Counted from the first letter of the stretch, positions 1 through 7,988 are shown. The stretch is DNA of 64,000 nt from an uncultured Bacteroidia bacterium (GCA_902791865.1 CADAXK010000009.1:62001-126000); one strand, 5' to 3'. The notes: generated by a model not told the origin, from the letters alone. Made by a program: numbers and translations.

Positions 1-1403
1 TTACCGACCCACACGAAATTGCAAATGTGCTTGGTGAAAAAGGTATTGATTTCATGATAAAGAACTCTGAATCAACACCTTTAAAGACATTCTACTGTGT
101 GCCGTCGTGTGTTCCAGCAACCACATTCGAAACCTCAGGAGCTACACTCGATGCTGCAAAAATTGACAAGATTTTCACTAAATATGGTTTGAAAGTCCTT
201 GGTGAAATGATGAATTATCCTGGAGTTATTTATGATGATCCGGAAGTTCTGGCAAAGCTCGAAGTTGCAAAGAAACACGGTGCAGTTATCGATGGTCACT
301 CTCCGCAAGTCAGTGGCGACAAATTGAAAAAATATATCAACGCTGGAATAAGCACCGACCACGAATGTAGAGACATTGATGAAGCAATTGAAAAAATAAA
401 CCTTGGTATGAATATTCTTATTCGCGAAGGTTCGGCTGCAAAGAATTTTGATGCTTTATATCCTCTAATTTCCAAATTCAATAAAATGGTAATGCTTTCA
501 ACAGACGATTCACACCCCGATGACCTTTTAAAATTTGGACACATTAACAAAATATTGAAAATGGGCATAAAGTACGGAATTGACATTTTCGACTTACTAA
601 ATGCTGCCTGTGTAAATCCTGTAAAACATTATAATCTACCAATCGGACTTCTCCGTGAAAACGATTACGCCGACATGATAATTGTTGATGACCTAAAATC
701 ATTCAATATTCAAGAGACAATAATTAATGGTAACACTGTTTACTCGAATGGTCGAATTTTATTCAGCACAAAAAATATCCAACCCATCAACAATTTCAAT
801 GCTCAAAGAATTTCAGAAGCAGATGTTAAAATAGAACCAAAGTCTAAAAAGATAAAGGTGATTGAAATTATCGAAAACGAATTACTCACAAATTGCATTA
901 TTGGGAAGGCTAGGGTAGAAGATGGCAATGTAATTTCGGACACAAAGAACGACATCCTTAAAATTGCAGTTCTGAACCGTTACTCTAAAGACACAAAACC
1001 TCAGATAGGATTCATAAAGGGATTTGGTCTAACAGCCGGAGCAATTGCAACATCGGTGGCACACGACAGTCACAACATAATTGCCGTTGGTACTACTGAC
1101 GAAGACATTGTAAAAGCAATTAATGAAATTATTGACAACAAAGGTGGAATGTGCTATGTAAAAGGTATGGATTACTACACCTTACCGCTTGAGTTTGCGG
1201 GACTGATGACGCAACAAAGCTGTGAACGAATCAGCGATATGTACAGCCGAATGAACCACATCGTAAAAAGTAACGGCTGCAGGCTTGCATCACCATTTAT
1301 GACTCTTTCATTTATGGCATTGTTGGTCATCCCAAGTCTCAAATTAAGCGACAAAGGTCTATTCGATGGAGATAAGTTTGAGATGACAGATTTGTTTGTA
1401 TAA
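1..1403 (+). CDS. ade: Adenine deaminase, 5' end outside window
   Basis: Metal-dependent amidohydrolase that deaminates adenine to hypoxanthine in purine salvage. The reading frame is open to the left edge: it begins with TDPHEIANVLG, the segment that in this family follows the first metal-binding strand, so roughly 90-100 N-terminal residues, including the HxH metal motif, are missing. Visible family features are VPSCVPAT, the GHSP segment with a metal-binding His, STDDSHPDDL, and the C-terminal domain with VAHDSHNIIAVG and GGMCYVKG. The protein ends with a MTDLFV tail before TAA. Cytoplasmic. The GTG at 27 is an internal codon, not the start. The family call is confident; the N-terminus cannot be assessed. 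Confidence 0.93.
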   Translation, partial: TDPHEIANVLGEKGIDFMIKNSESTPLKTFYCVPSCVPATTFETSGATLDAAKIDKIFTKYGLKVLGEMMNYPGVIYDDPEVLAKLEVAKKHGAVIDGHSPQVSGDKLKKYINAGISTDHECRDIDEAIEKINLGMNILIREGSAAKNFDALYPLISKFNKMVMLSTDDSHPDDLLKFGHINKILKMGIKYGIDIFDLLNAACVNPVKHYNLPIGLLRENDYADMIIVDDLKSFNIQETIINGNTVYSNGRILFSTKNIQPINNFNAQRISEADVKIEPKSKKIKVIEIIENELLTNCIIGKARVEDGNVISDTKNDILKIAVLNRYSKDTKPQIGFIKGFGLTAGAIATSVAHDSHNIIAVGTTDEDIVKAINEIIDNKGGMCYVKGMDYYTLPLEFAGLMTQQSCERISDMYSRMNHIVKSNGCRLASPFMTLSFMALLVIPSLKLSDKGLFDGDKFEMTDLFV

Positions 1404-1449
1404 TAATCATCCGCCCGTTGAGCCTGTCGAAACGAAGAATTCTAAACAT

Positions 1450-1465
1450 TGTTTCATGTGAAACA
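1450..1465. promoter_or_regulatory. parS-like ParB-binding site 1
   Basis: TGTTTCATGTGAAACA differs from the canonical 16-bp parS palindrome TGTTTCACGTGAAACA at one central position. It lies in the non-coding gap after adenine deaminase. A second site 93 bp away is its exact reverse complement. Chromosomal parS sites usually occur as a few copies near the replication origin. Confidence 0.7.
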
Positions 1466-1542
1466 ATACGTAAAATATTGATAATTAACATTATAAATAA
1501 TTAAAAAAATAATAACATAAATAACGCCTAAAAAGGAATAAT

Positions 1543-1558
1543 TGTTTCACATGAAACA
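1543..1558. promoter_or_regulatory. parS-like ParB-binding site 2
   Basis: TGTTTCACATGAAACA has one central mismatch to the parS consensus and is the exact reverse complement of the site at 1450-1465. The pair lies in the 198-bp AT-rich gap upstream of the D-aminoacyl-tRNA deacylase gene. Confidence 0.7.
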
Positions 1559-1601
1559 AATTATAAAACACTATAAATCAAAACACTAACTACTCAAAAA
1601 T

Positions 1602-2054
1602 ATGAAAATTCTGATTCAAAGAGTGAAATATTCAAAATGTACTGTTGATAGTAAAGAAATTTCTAAAATAGGGCAGGGGTTGCTCGTACTTTTGGGCATT
1701 ACCCACGACGATACAACCGAAGATATTGAGTGGCTGGCAAACAAAATGGTAAATCTCCGCATTTTCAACGACGAGGACGGAGTTATGAACAAGTCATGCC
1801 TTGAAATTAATGGTGAAATAATGATTATAAGCCAATTTACACTGCATGCTAAAACAAAGAAAGGCAACCGACCATCATACATTGACGCTGCACGACCAGA
1901 AATTGCAGAACCACTTTACAAAAAATTCATCGAAACTACCGATAAACTCACAGGCAAACCATCAGCTACTGGCATATTCGGTGCTGACATGAAAATTGAA
2001 CTTCTGAACGACGGTCCAGTGACAATAATTATTGATTCGAAAAACAGGATATAA
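1602..2054 (+). CDS. dtd: D-aminoacyl-tRNA deacylase
   Basis: Hydrolyses D-amino acids (and glycine mischarged on tRNA-Ala) from tRNA, acting as a proofreading enzyme in the cytoplasm. The 150-residue length is normal for the family. Diagnostic motifs are present: MKILIQRV at the start, the SQFTL active-site strand near residue 78, GNRPS, the FGADM segment, and NDGPVT near the C-terminus, which carries the Gly-cisPro substrate-selection motif. It stands alone between the parS-like sites and a convergent desulfidase gene that ends 4 bp after it. No clear -7 box was seen upstream. Confidence 0.95.
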   Translation: MKILIQRVKYSKCTVDSKEISKIGQGLLVLLGITHDDTTEDIEWLANKMVNLRIFNDEDGVMNKSCLEINGEIMIISQFTLHAKTKKGNRPSYIDAARPEIAEPLYKKFIETTDKLTGKPSATGIFGADMKIELLNDGPVTIIIDSKNRI

Positions 2055-2058
2055 ATTT

Positions 2059-3342
2059 CTACTTCTTCGAAGTCATAATATCAAGCACATAATGGTCGGT
2101 TTCGTTCATGCCGCTGGTGCCAATAAGAGTAAGGTTGCGAATGCAGTCGTCAACATCATTGTCGATAATGCCTTCGACGCACGAAACACAATGGTTTTCC
2201 ATTGCCAGCATCGACGAAAATGCAGCAGATGAAATTCCAGTGGCAATCTTGAGCGAACAGCTCGGCTTGGCACCATCGCAAATCATACCGGTAATGTTGG
2301 CAATCATATTCTTCACCGAATAGCAAATCTGCTCGTAGGTTCCGCCCATCAAGTAGGTTATGCCGCAACTCGAACCAGTAGATGCAACCACACAGCCACA
2401 CAAAGCTGACAGACGGCCAAGGCTCTGCTTAATGTAGATTGATGTCAAGTTACTGAGTATCAAGGCACGGATAAGTTTTTCTTCTGGCTGTTGGGTATCA
2501 CGGGCATAAATGCACACAGGAACTGTGGTAGCAATGCCTTGATTTCCACTGCCGGAGTTGCTCATTACCGGACTCGGACAGCCAGCCATACGAGCATCGC
2601 AAGCAGCCGATGTATATGAAACAATATCCTTGAAAATGCCGTTCCCGAAAAGTGCATCGTGCTGATGTCCGTGCAACATCTTACCCAAAGTGTGACCAAA
2701 ATTATTATTGAACGATTCCTCTGCAATCGACATGTTCATCTTGCCAGCCTCGAGGATGAATGAAATTTCGTCAATAGGTGCGGTCGTGGCAAAATCGTAA
2801 ACCTTGCGCATGCTCAACTGGCAACATTCCGGGTCCTTGCATTCCGAATAGTCAACTTTTTTTTCGAAAATTATCTCATCGTTGCGCGAAATGTGAATGA
2901 AATTTGTATGTCCGCAAGCAATAACAGCCTTGGCCGAATCGTTTCCAGCACAGCAAATTGCTTCGATGTAGAGTTTTTCGGTAATTCCTGTCTTGCGCTT
3001 AATGCTTATACGCTTTTCATCAATCATACGCTTGCCATTGGCAATTGCGTCGGCGTTAACATCCTTCAGCACTTCGAGACCATATTCGGACTTGCCAACA
3101 AGAGCACCAAGTGCAATAGAAATAGGCAGACCAATCATTCCAGTACCGGGGATACCAACGCCCATTGCATTTTTCAGCACATTGTCGCTCAACAAAACCT
3201 CAATCTTTTCGGGAATTGTGCCAAGTGTTTCCTTAGCTTTTGCCACAGCCAATGCCACTGCTACAGGTTCGGTACAACCGATTGCTGGAACTACCTCGTT
3301 CTTAATAAGGTCGATAATCTGTTTTCTTTCCGTTGCGTCCAT
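2059..3342 (-). CDS. L-cysteine desulfidase-like protein (UPF0597/CyuA family)
   Basis: About 427 residues, related to the alpha subunit of iron-sulfur L-serine dehydratase and to the CyuA/YhaM cysteine desulfidase family, which releases sulfide and ammonia from L-cysteine using a [4Fe-4S] cluster. Conserved features are AIGCTEPVAVALA near the N-terminus, MSNSGSGNQGIATTVP in the middle, and Cys-rich segments CGCVVASTGSSCGI and CDGAKPSC that could supply cluster ligands. The start at MDATERKQ (3342) is preferred, because the longer open frame begins inside the promoter -7 box. A second iron-sulfur amino-acid lyase (serine dehydratase) lies 0.9 kb away, suggesting a local amino-acid catabolism theme. 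The exact substrate is not proven. Confidence 0.85.
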   Translation of the reverse strand: MDATERKQIIDLIKNEVVPAIGCTEPVAVALAVAKAKETLGTIPEKIEVLLSDNVLKNAMGVGIPGTGMIGLPISIALGALVGKSEYGLEVLKDVNADAIANGKRMIDEKRISIKRKTGITEKLYIEAICCAGNDSAKAVIACGHTNFIHISRNDEIIFEKKVDYSECKDPECCQLSMRKVYDFATTAPIDEISFILEAGKMNMSIAEESFNNNFGHTLGKMLHGHQHDALFGNGIFKDIVSYTSAACDARMAGCPSPVMSNSGSGNQGIATTVPVCIYARDTQQPEEKLIRALILSNLTSIYIKQSLGRLSALCGCVVASTGSSCGITYLMGGTYEQICYSVKNMIANITGMICDGAKPSCSLKIATGISSAAFSSMLAMENHCVSCVEGIIDNDVDDCIRNLTLIGTSGMNETDHYVLDIMTSKK

Positions 3343-3357
3343 ACAAAAAATTTTTTT

Positions 3358-3366
3358 GCAAAAGTA
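3358..3366 (-). promoter_or_regulatory. -7 promoter box of the desulfidase gene
   Basis: TACTTTTGC on the minus strand matches the Bacteroidetes TAnnTTTG box and lies about 15 bp before the ATG at 3342. It shows that the in-frame upstream start at 3369 is not used. Confidence 0.6.
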
Positions 3367-3452
3367 CAACTTTATTTACGAATTTAGGATTACGATTTAC
3401 GAATTAAAAAAGAATTTGAGGTTCAAATCATTTAACTTTTAAAACATCATTT

Positions 3453-3477
3453 TGTTGAAAAAATAGCATAAGATTTT
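3453..3477 (+). repeat. 25-bp direct repeat, left copy
   Basis: A 25-bp sequence beginning TGTTGAAAAAATAGC is repeated without mismatch at 4131-4155. The two copies bracket the toxin-antitoxin pair, and each sits at the upstream edge of a promoter. Confidence 0.9.
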
Positions 3478-3506
3478 GGCAGATTACAAAACATCTGTAT
3501 CTTTGC
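3475..3506 (+). promoter_or_regulatory. Promoter of toxin-antitoxin pair 1
   Basis: TTTG at 3475-3478, a 19-bp spacer, then TATCTTTGC at 3498-3506: a textbook Bacteroidetes -33/-7 promoter. The antitoxin ATG follows about 18 bp downstream. Confidence 0.75.
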
Positions 3507-3524
3507 AGATATAAAGAATTTAAT

Positions 3525-3761
3525 ATGGATACGGTAAAAATTAATATCGAATTGCCGTCGTGTGGACAATATTCAAGAAAAGAACTTGAATATTTGGTTT
3601 ATTCATACGCAATGACATTAATAAAACGTAATGACATTGACGAATTTTCAGTTGAAGATGAATTAAAAGAACTGAAACGCCGTGCAATAGAAATGAAAAA
3701 CGATCCTTCTGTTTGCATACCTATCGAAAATGTCTATGACTTGGTAATGAAAAGAGTGTGA
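3525..3761 (+). CDS. Putative antitoxin of a RelE/ParE-type module
   Basis: A 78-residue, charged protein with the layout of a type II antitoxin. An N-terminal beta-like segment (VKINIELPSC) is followed by helices rich in Glu and Lys (EDELKELKRRAIEMKND). It precedes and overlaps by 4 bp (GTGA) a RelE/ParE-like toxin gene, the usual coupled arrangement. I recognise no specific antitoxin family, so the role is inferred from size and context. It probably neutralises the toxin and represses its own promoter at 3475-3506. Confidence 0.7.
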   Translation: MDTVKINIELPSCGQYSRKELEYLVYSYAMTLIKRNDIDEFSVEDELKELKRRAIEMKNDPSVCIPIENVYDLVMKRV

Positions 3762-4075
3762 ACAGAAAAGTAGTTTTACATAAATCAGCCGTAGAAGAAC
3801 TCAGTCTAATAAAACAAAGAGTTAATGAATTATTTGGCTATAATGTTGCAAATAAAGTCATTAAAAATTTGATTAATCTTATGAATGTCTTATCTGTCAA
3901 TCCATATCTTGGAACTAAAGATGAAAGATATTCTCCTTTTTTAACTTTACACTCAAAACATAATCGGATATTTTATCTCGTTGAGGATAACGAAATAATG
4001 ATTGTTGCTATATGGGATAACAGAAAAAATGATGAAAATTTACAAAATATGTTATCCAAAAGAATTTCTGAGTAA
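3758..4075 (+). CDS. RelE/ParE-family toxin
   Basis: A 105-residue protein with the RelE/ParE fold signature: the HKSAVEEL opening, a central NPYLG segment, then HNRIFYLVEDNEIMIVAIWDNRKN, the beta-strand pair and C-terminal end typical of these toxins. The GTG start at 3758 overlaps the antitoxin stop. Members either cleave mRNA on the ribosome or inhibit gyrase; the sequence alone does not decide which. The length is full and nothing looks broken. The module is enclosed by 25-bp direct repeats. Confidence 0.82.
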   Translation: MNRKVVLHKSAVEELSLIKQRVNELFGYNVANKVIKNLINLMNVLSVNPYLGTKDERYSPFLTLHSKHNRIFYLVEDNEIMIVAIWDNRKNDENLQNMLSKRISE

Positions 4076-4130
4076 CTAATTAGTAGCATACTTTTGTTCT
4101 TTATTTTTACTTTCCCTTTGTTAATCCAAA

Positions 4131-4155
4131 TGTTGAAAAAATAGCATAAGATTTT
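4131..4155 (+). repeat. 25-bp direct repeat, right copy
   Basis: Identical to 3453-3477. It ends immediately upstream of the presumed -33 region of the serine dehydratase promoter. Confidence 0.9.
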
Positions 4156-4178
4156 TATGTATTTTGCCGTGCAGAATG

Positions 4179-4187
4179 TAGTTTTGC
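4179..4187 (+). promoter_or_regulatory. -7 box of the serine dehydratase gene
   Basis: TAGTTTTGC matches TAnnTTTG and lies 21 bp before the ATG. A weak -33 candidate, TATG, occurs 19 bp upstream at 4156-4159, directly after the right 25-bp repeat. Confidence 0.6.
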
Positions 4188-4208
4188 ACAAAAATAAAAT
4201 TTACGACA

Positions 4209-6374
4209 ATGAAAAGCTTAAAGGAACTGATGCCTCAGATTTACTTCGAGGTAATGGACAAGGAAGATTTCGCAGAACACGAAATGTACCTTAACAAGAT
4301 AATCGACCCCAACAATCACACAAAGATATTCAAGCAGAAAGGCGACATTGAAGAATTCGTATTCTACAACTTCGACCTCAAGCGACTGAAAAACAAAATT
4401 CTGAAAGTCGTATCCAGTACAAAGAACAATGTGCTGATGTACAGGGTTTTCCCGAGTAAGGAACACGATTTCATACTTGCATCGTTCTACGAAGATCTTG
4501 AGTTCAGTTCGCGCCGCAACGAGTTCAATATCCCAAATACTGAGGATTTCAGGAAAATATTCATCGACAAGAACAACAAAATTACAAAGTATGTCGATTT
4601 CGGTTGCAAGGTTGACGAGGCAAAGAAAAAAACAACTTTGTTGCTGAAATGCGTAAATATTTCGCACAATACACTTATTTCCAATATATTCGAAACCATC
4701 GAACGCCACGAACTCAACTGCGACTACATGGAATTGTGGCAGGTTAAGAAGTCGGACAAGAAAATTGATGTTTACTACGAAATAACCATCGAAATAAGTT
4801 CGCTGCTTCCGAAGGAAGAAATTGACTCGATAGGCGACGACTTCGAACGCTACATCCAGTGCTACATAAAGCCGATGAGTATTTTCGACCTTGTTGGTCC
4901 TGCTATGGTTGGTCCGTCGAGCTCGCACACCGCCGGCGCAAACCGCATCGGACAGATTGCACGAAATATTATCTGCGCTGTTGAACAGTCGGGCGAAACT
5001 ATTGAAACTGTCGAAGTAAAACTTATTGGTTCATTCCGCGATACTGGCGTTGGCCACAAGACACCATCGGCTCTCGGTGGCGGACTTTGTGGATATGTCA
5101 CCGACGACCCGCGAATGATTGGAGCAGGAGACCCACAGTCGTTGAGCAAGAAAGGAATCAAGTTTGCAAACTGCACCGCAAAGTTCAACGGATACAAGAA
5201 AGGTTCTGCCGACGATGATGCAAGATATGCCGACCAGAAGAACGCAAACATTGCCGAGGTCATCTTCAAGACCGACAAGGGAACACATTGTGTAACAGGT
5301 TTTTCAATCGGTGCTGGAAATGTTGAGATAAGGTTCTACGACGGAATGCTCGATTTTGCACTTGACGGAAAGATTGATACTGTCCTGAATGGTGTAAAAA
5401 TTGAAAAAATCAACGAAAAGAACGCAAATCTGCCGAAAATTGCAAAGATTTACAACGAAAATTCGGCTACCGAACTTCCAATGATGCCTTTCCATACTTT
5501 CGAGGAACTTATCGAATATGTAAACGAGGAAAAGATAAACTTGATTGATTTGATTCTTGACATCGAAAGACAGTTGCAGAATACCGACCGCAAGCAAGTT
5601 TACGATAAGATGCGCAGTTACTGGAACATTATGCAGAAGTCGGTTGACGATGGAATCCGCAGCAATGAACTTACCTTACTAAAACTTACCGGAAAAGATT
5701 CGAAGAATATCAACAAGTATCGCGAAGGCAACAAGATTTTCGACAACATTTACGGTAAGGCAGTTGCATACGCAGTGGCCGTAAACGAGATAAATGCAAA
5801 GTCTGGTGTTATAATCGCTTGTCCTACTGCTGGTTCGTGCGGAATTTTGCCAGGAGTTCTGAAGGCTTACAACGAAATTCACAAGCCTGATGAAGACAAG
5901 ATACTGGAATCGCTGATGATTGCAGGTTTCTTTGGAATGATACTGTTTGGTGATGTTTCAACTGCTGGAGCAGATTATGGATGCCAGGCCGAAATTGGTT
6001 CGGCAGCAGCAATGGCGGCAGCAGCCTTGGTTTATCTCGAAGGCGGTGATGTGGAACAGATGATTGAAGGTTTTACCATTGCAATAAAGAACTCGCTCGG
6101 ACTTATCTGCGACCCGATTGCTGGACTTGTGGAAGTTCCTTGCGTAAAACGTAACGGTATTTACTCGTCGCATGCAATCAGCGCGGCACTTATGGCACTC
6201 AGTGGAGTGAAGTCGTTTGTTTCGCCTGATGAGGTTGTTCTCACAATGCGTGAAGTTGGCGAACGCCTCAATGTCGATTACAAGGAAACCGGCAAGGCTG
6301 GTCTAGCCAAGACCCGCGACGGCAAGGAAGTGGAGAAGAACTTTGCCAACGAGGTGAAAAAATTCTTCAACTAA
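4209..6374 (+). CDS. sdaA: Iron-sulfur L-serine dehydratase with a novel N-terminal extension
   Basis: Converts L-serine to pyruvate and ammonia with a [4Fe-4S] cluster in the cytoplasm. At 721 residues it is far longer than the usual 400-550. The beta domain begins near residue 226 (FDLVGPAMVGPSSSHTAGAN). The alpha domain starts near residue 520 and carries CPTAGSCGILPG, AGADYGCQAEIGSAAAM and DPIAGLVEVPC, the three Cys-containing segments that hold the cluster. Residues 1-225 are not recognised: they are hydrophilic, mixed alpha/beta, and could be a regulatory or ligand-sensing domain. Beta and alpha parts are fused in one chain. The gene stands alone behind its own -7 box. Confidence 0.92.
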   Translation: MKSLKELMPQIYFEVMDKEDFAEHEMYLNKIIDPNNHTKIFKQKGDIEEFVFYNFDLKRLKNKILKVVSSTKNNVLMYRVFPSKEHDFILASFYEDLEFSSRRNEFNIPNTEDFRKIFIDKNNKITKYVDFGCKVDEAKKKTTLLLKCVNISHNTLISNIFETIERHELNCDYMELWQVKKSDKKIDVYYEITIEISSLLPKEEIDSIGDDFERYIQCYIKPMSIFDLVGPAMVGPSSSHTAGANRIGQIARNIICAVEQSGETIETVEVKLIGSFRDTGVGHKTPSALGGGLCGYVTDDPRMIGAGDPQSLSKKGIKFANCTAKFNGYKKGSADDDARYADQKNANIAEVIFKTDKGTHCVTGFSIGAGNVEIRFYDGMLDFALDGKIDTVLNGVKIEKINEKNANLPKIAKIYNENSATELPMMPFHTFEELIEYVNEEKINLIDLILDIERQLQNTDRKQVYDKMRSYWNIMQKSVDDGIRSNELTLLKLTGKDSKNINKYREGNKIFDNIYGKAVAYAVAVNEINAKSGVIIACPTAGSCGILPGVLKAYNEIHKPDEDKILESLMIAGFFGMILFGDVSTAGADYGCQAEIGSAAAMAAAALVYLEGGDVEQMIEGFTIAIKNSLGLICDPIAGLVEVPCVKRNGIYSSHAISAALMALSGVKSFVSPDEVVLTMREVGERLNVDYKETGKAGLAKTRDGKEVEKNFANEVKKFFN

Positions 6375-6390
6375 ACAATATTTTCGCCGA

Positions 6391-6440
6391 CTGAGCCTGT
6401 CGAAGCCAAGGTAACAAAATACACCCTTCGACAGGCTCAG
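6391..6440. repeat. Extragenic inverted repeat (CTGAGCCTGTCGAAG)
   Basis: CTGAGCCTGTCGAAG at 6391-6405 is the exact reverse complement of CTTCGACAGGCTCAG at 6426-6440. A half copy (TGAGCCTGTCGAA) occurs at 1419-1431 after adenine deaminase. Both lie just behind a stop codon, as expected for dispersed extragenic palindromes; this one could also act as a transcript-end hairpin for the dehydratase mRNA. Confidence 0.7.
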
Positions 6441-7031
6441 GGTGCAAAATGGTGCGAATAATTATCAATTGTCAATTGTACATTATCAATTATTAATTTG
6501 ACTTCCACGTTCTTTGAAATATGCAAGCAAACTTATCAACTTTTTTCAAAAATGCGGTTAATTTACTGAATGAAAAATCATTGAAAAATCGGTTTTTTCG
6601 TAAGTCGTTGATTGAAAAAATAAATCGAAATTAACAGAATCGGTTTTCAAAATGTTATTTCTGTGAATAAAAATTATTAAATTTTTCTTGCAGAATTGTA
6701 AGGTGCTCGACTATATGGAAGTTGGATTTAAGCAAGAATTTTTTGTTATTTTTTGATGCATTTTTTTCAACAGAAAAACGGTTCAATTTGAACAATCGAA
6801 GAGGTAAAATTTTTCATCAGGGGTGTACTGAAAAATGTCAAATTCTGCGAATATAAAAATCCTGAATTATAAATATCTTACACATTTTCCGCTGCAATAA
6901 AATAACATTTGAAAAGTAACTTGCAAGACAAATTTTCACAAATTTACTAACCTATTCACAAGTATTAATAATAATCATCAATTAAATTTAATTAAATATT
7001 TATTTATTGTAATTATGATAATGTGATTTGA
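6441..7031. other. AT-rich non-coding gap
   Basis: About 590 bp with no supportable reading frame. It contains repeated ATCGGTTTT words (near 6590 and 6640), several A/T runs and a very AT-rich stretch near 6965-7020. Near-matches to DnaA boxes, such as CTATTCACA around 6953, are weak. I see no tRNA or recognisable RNA gene. Confidence 0.5.
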
Positions 7032-7148
7032 GGTTGGCAATTTTTGAAAAAGAAAATCAGCCTATGCCCCATGCTATCATTAAGGTCTTTAAAGGCCTTA
7101 ATGGCAATGCAGGGCAAATAGGCTGAAAATATTGTTTAATTGCCAACC
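7032..7148. repeat. 117-bp imperfect palindrome (MITE-like or RNA hairpin)
   Basis: The ends GGTTGGCAATT (7032-7042) and AATTGCCAACC (7138-7148) are exact inverted repeats. CAGCCTAT/ATAGGCTG and GCCC/GGGC pair further in, and the centre is ATTAAGGTCTTT|AAAGGCCTTAAT at 7090/7091. All levels are centred on the same point, so the whole element folds into one long hairpin. Its right end overlaps the region where the birA -33 element should be. No coding capacity. Confidence 0.75.
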
Positions 7149-7158
7149 GAAAATTGAT

Positions 7159-7167
7159 TACCTTTGC
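7159..7167 (+). promoter_or_regulatory. -7 box of birA
   Basis: TACCTTTGC fits TAnnTTTG and lies 27 bp before the ATG. The best -33 candidate, TTTA at 7135-7138 with a 20-bp spacer, falls inside the right arm of the palindrome. Confidence 0.6.
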
Positions 7168-7194
7168 TAAACATTTTTCAAAAGATTTTAAACG

Positions 7195-7932
7195 ATGAAA
7201 TACATAGAACTCAACGAGATTGATTCGACCAATGCCTATCTTTCCGAAAGACTTTTGTCGGGAGAGGTAACAGAACCTACAACTGTATTCACCCATTCGC
7301 AAAACAAAGGCAAGGGAATGGGACAAAACATCTGGGTAAGCGACAACGATAAGAACGCGCTTTTCAGTATTGCTCTGTTCACCGAAATAAAAACGGAAGA
7401 AATTTTCAAGGTAAGTCTGGCAACCTCGATGGCGATATATGAATTTTTGAAATTAAAGGGCATTACGACGAAGATTAAGTGGCCGAACGATATTTATTAC
7501 GACGGTAAAAAACTCGGCGGAATACTTATAGAAAATAAGTTAGACGGCAATGTTGTAAAGTCATCTGTAATAGGTGTAGGATTAAATCTCAACCAGGAGA
7601 AGTTTCCTAAATGGTTGCCGAATCCAATTTCACTGAAGAACATTACCGGTCATGACTACGATGCTAAGGAATTTATAACTGGCATATCGGAAATGGTGGA
7701 AAAGAAGCTCAACGAAATAAAGGATGTTCCGTTTGCCGACCTTCGTCTCGACTATCTGTTGAATCTTTATTGCTTTGGTAAGATTATGATGTGGAAGATT
7801 CAGGGCATAAAAGATGAGATTAGCGGCAGCATTGTTGATGTGAAGCCATCGGGAAAGATAGTAGTACAGGCAGTATCTGGCCAGCTTTGCGAATGTGACA
7901 TCAAGGAGATTAAGTTGATTGATGATTTTTAA
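7195..7932 (+). CDS. birA: Biotin--[acetyl-CoA-carboxylase] ligase
   Basis: Activates biotin with ATP and attaches it to the biotin carrier domain of carboxylases. At 245 residues it is a catalytic-only enzyme: there is no N-terminal helix-turn-helix, so it is unlikely to be a repressor like the E. coli protein. Seen motifs are IDSTNAYL, NKGKGMGQNIW (the biotinyl-AMP loop in place of GRGRxGRxW), KWPNDIYYDGKKLGGILIEN, and GVGLNLNQ. The small C-terminal domain ends in IKEIKLIDDF. Monocistronic, followed by a TA pair. Confidence 0.93.
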   Translation: MKYIELNEIDSTNAYLSERLLSGEVTEPTTVFTHSQNKGKGMGQNIWVSDNDKNALFSIALFTEIKTEEIFKVSLATSMAIYEFLKLKGITTKIKWPNDIYYDGKKLGGILIENKLDGNVVKSSVIGVGLNLNQEKFPKWLPNPISLKNITGHDYDAKEFITGISEMVEKKLNEIKDVPFADLRLDYLLNLYCFGKIMMWKIQGIKDEISGSIVDVKPSGKIVVQAVSGQLCECDIKEIKLIDDF

Positions 7933-7988
7933 ATCTTGTTTATAGAATAATTATTGTATTTTTACATCGTCTTTTTAATAGTTATTAA

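Noticed and set aside
4218..4928. A 236-codon minus-strand frame inside the serine dehydratase
   Set aside because: Antisense shadow: the translation is rich in Val, Phe and Tyr with no fold pattern, and the plus-strand gene is clear.
6391..6440. A true intrinsic terminator for the serine dehydratase gene
   Set aside because: The stem is perfect, but no T run follows on the plus strand; kept as an extragenic repeat only.
7032..7148. A classical BirA operator
   Set aside because: The ends do not match the known biotin operator TTGTAAAC-N-GTTTACAA, and the enzyme lacks a helix-turn-helix domain.
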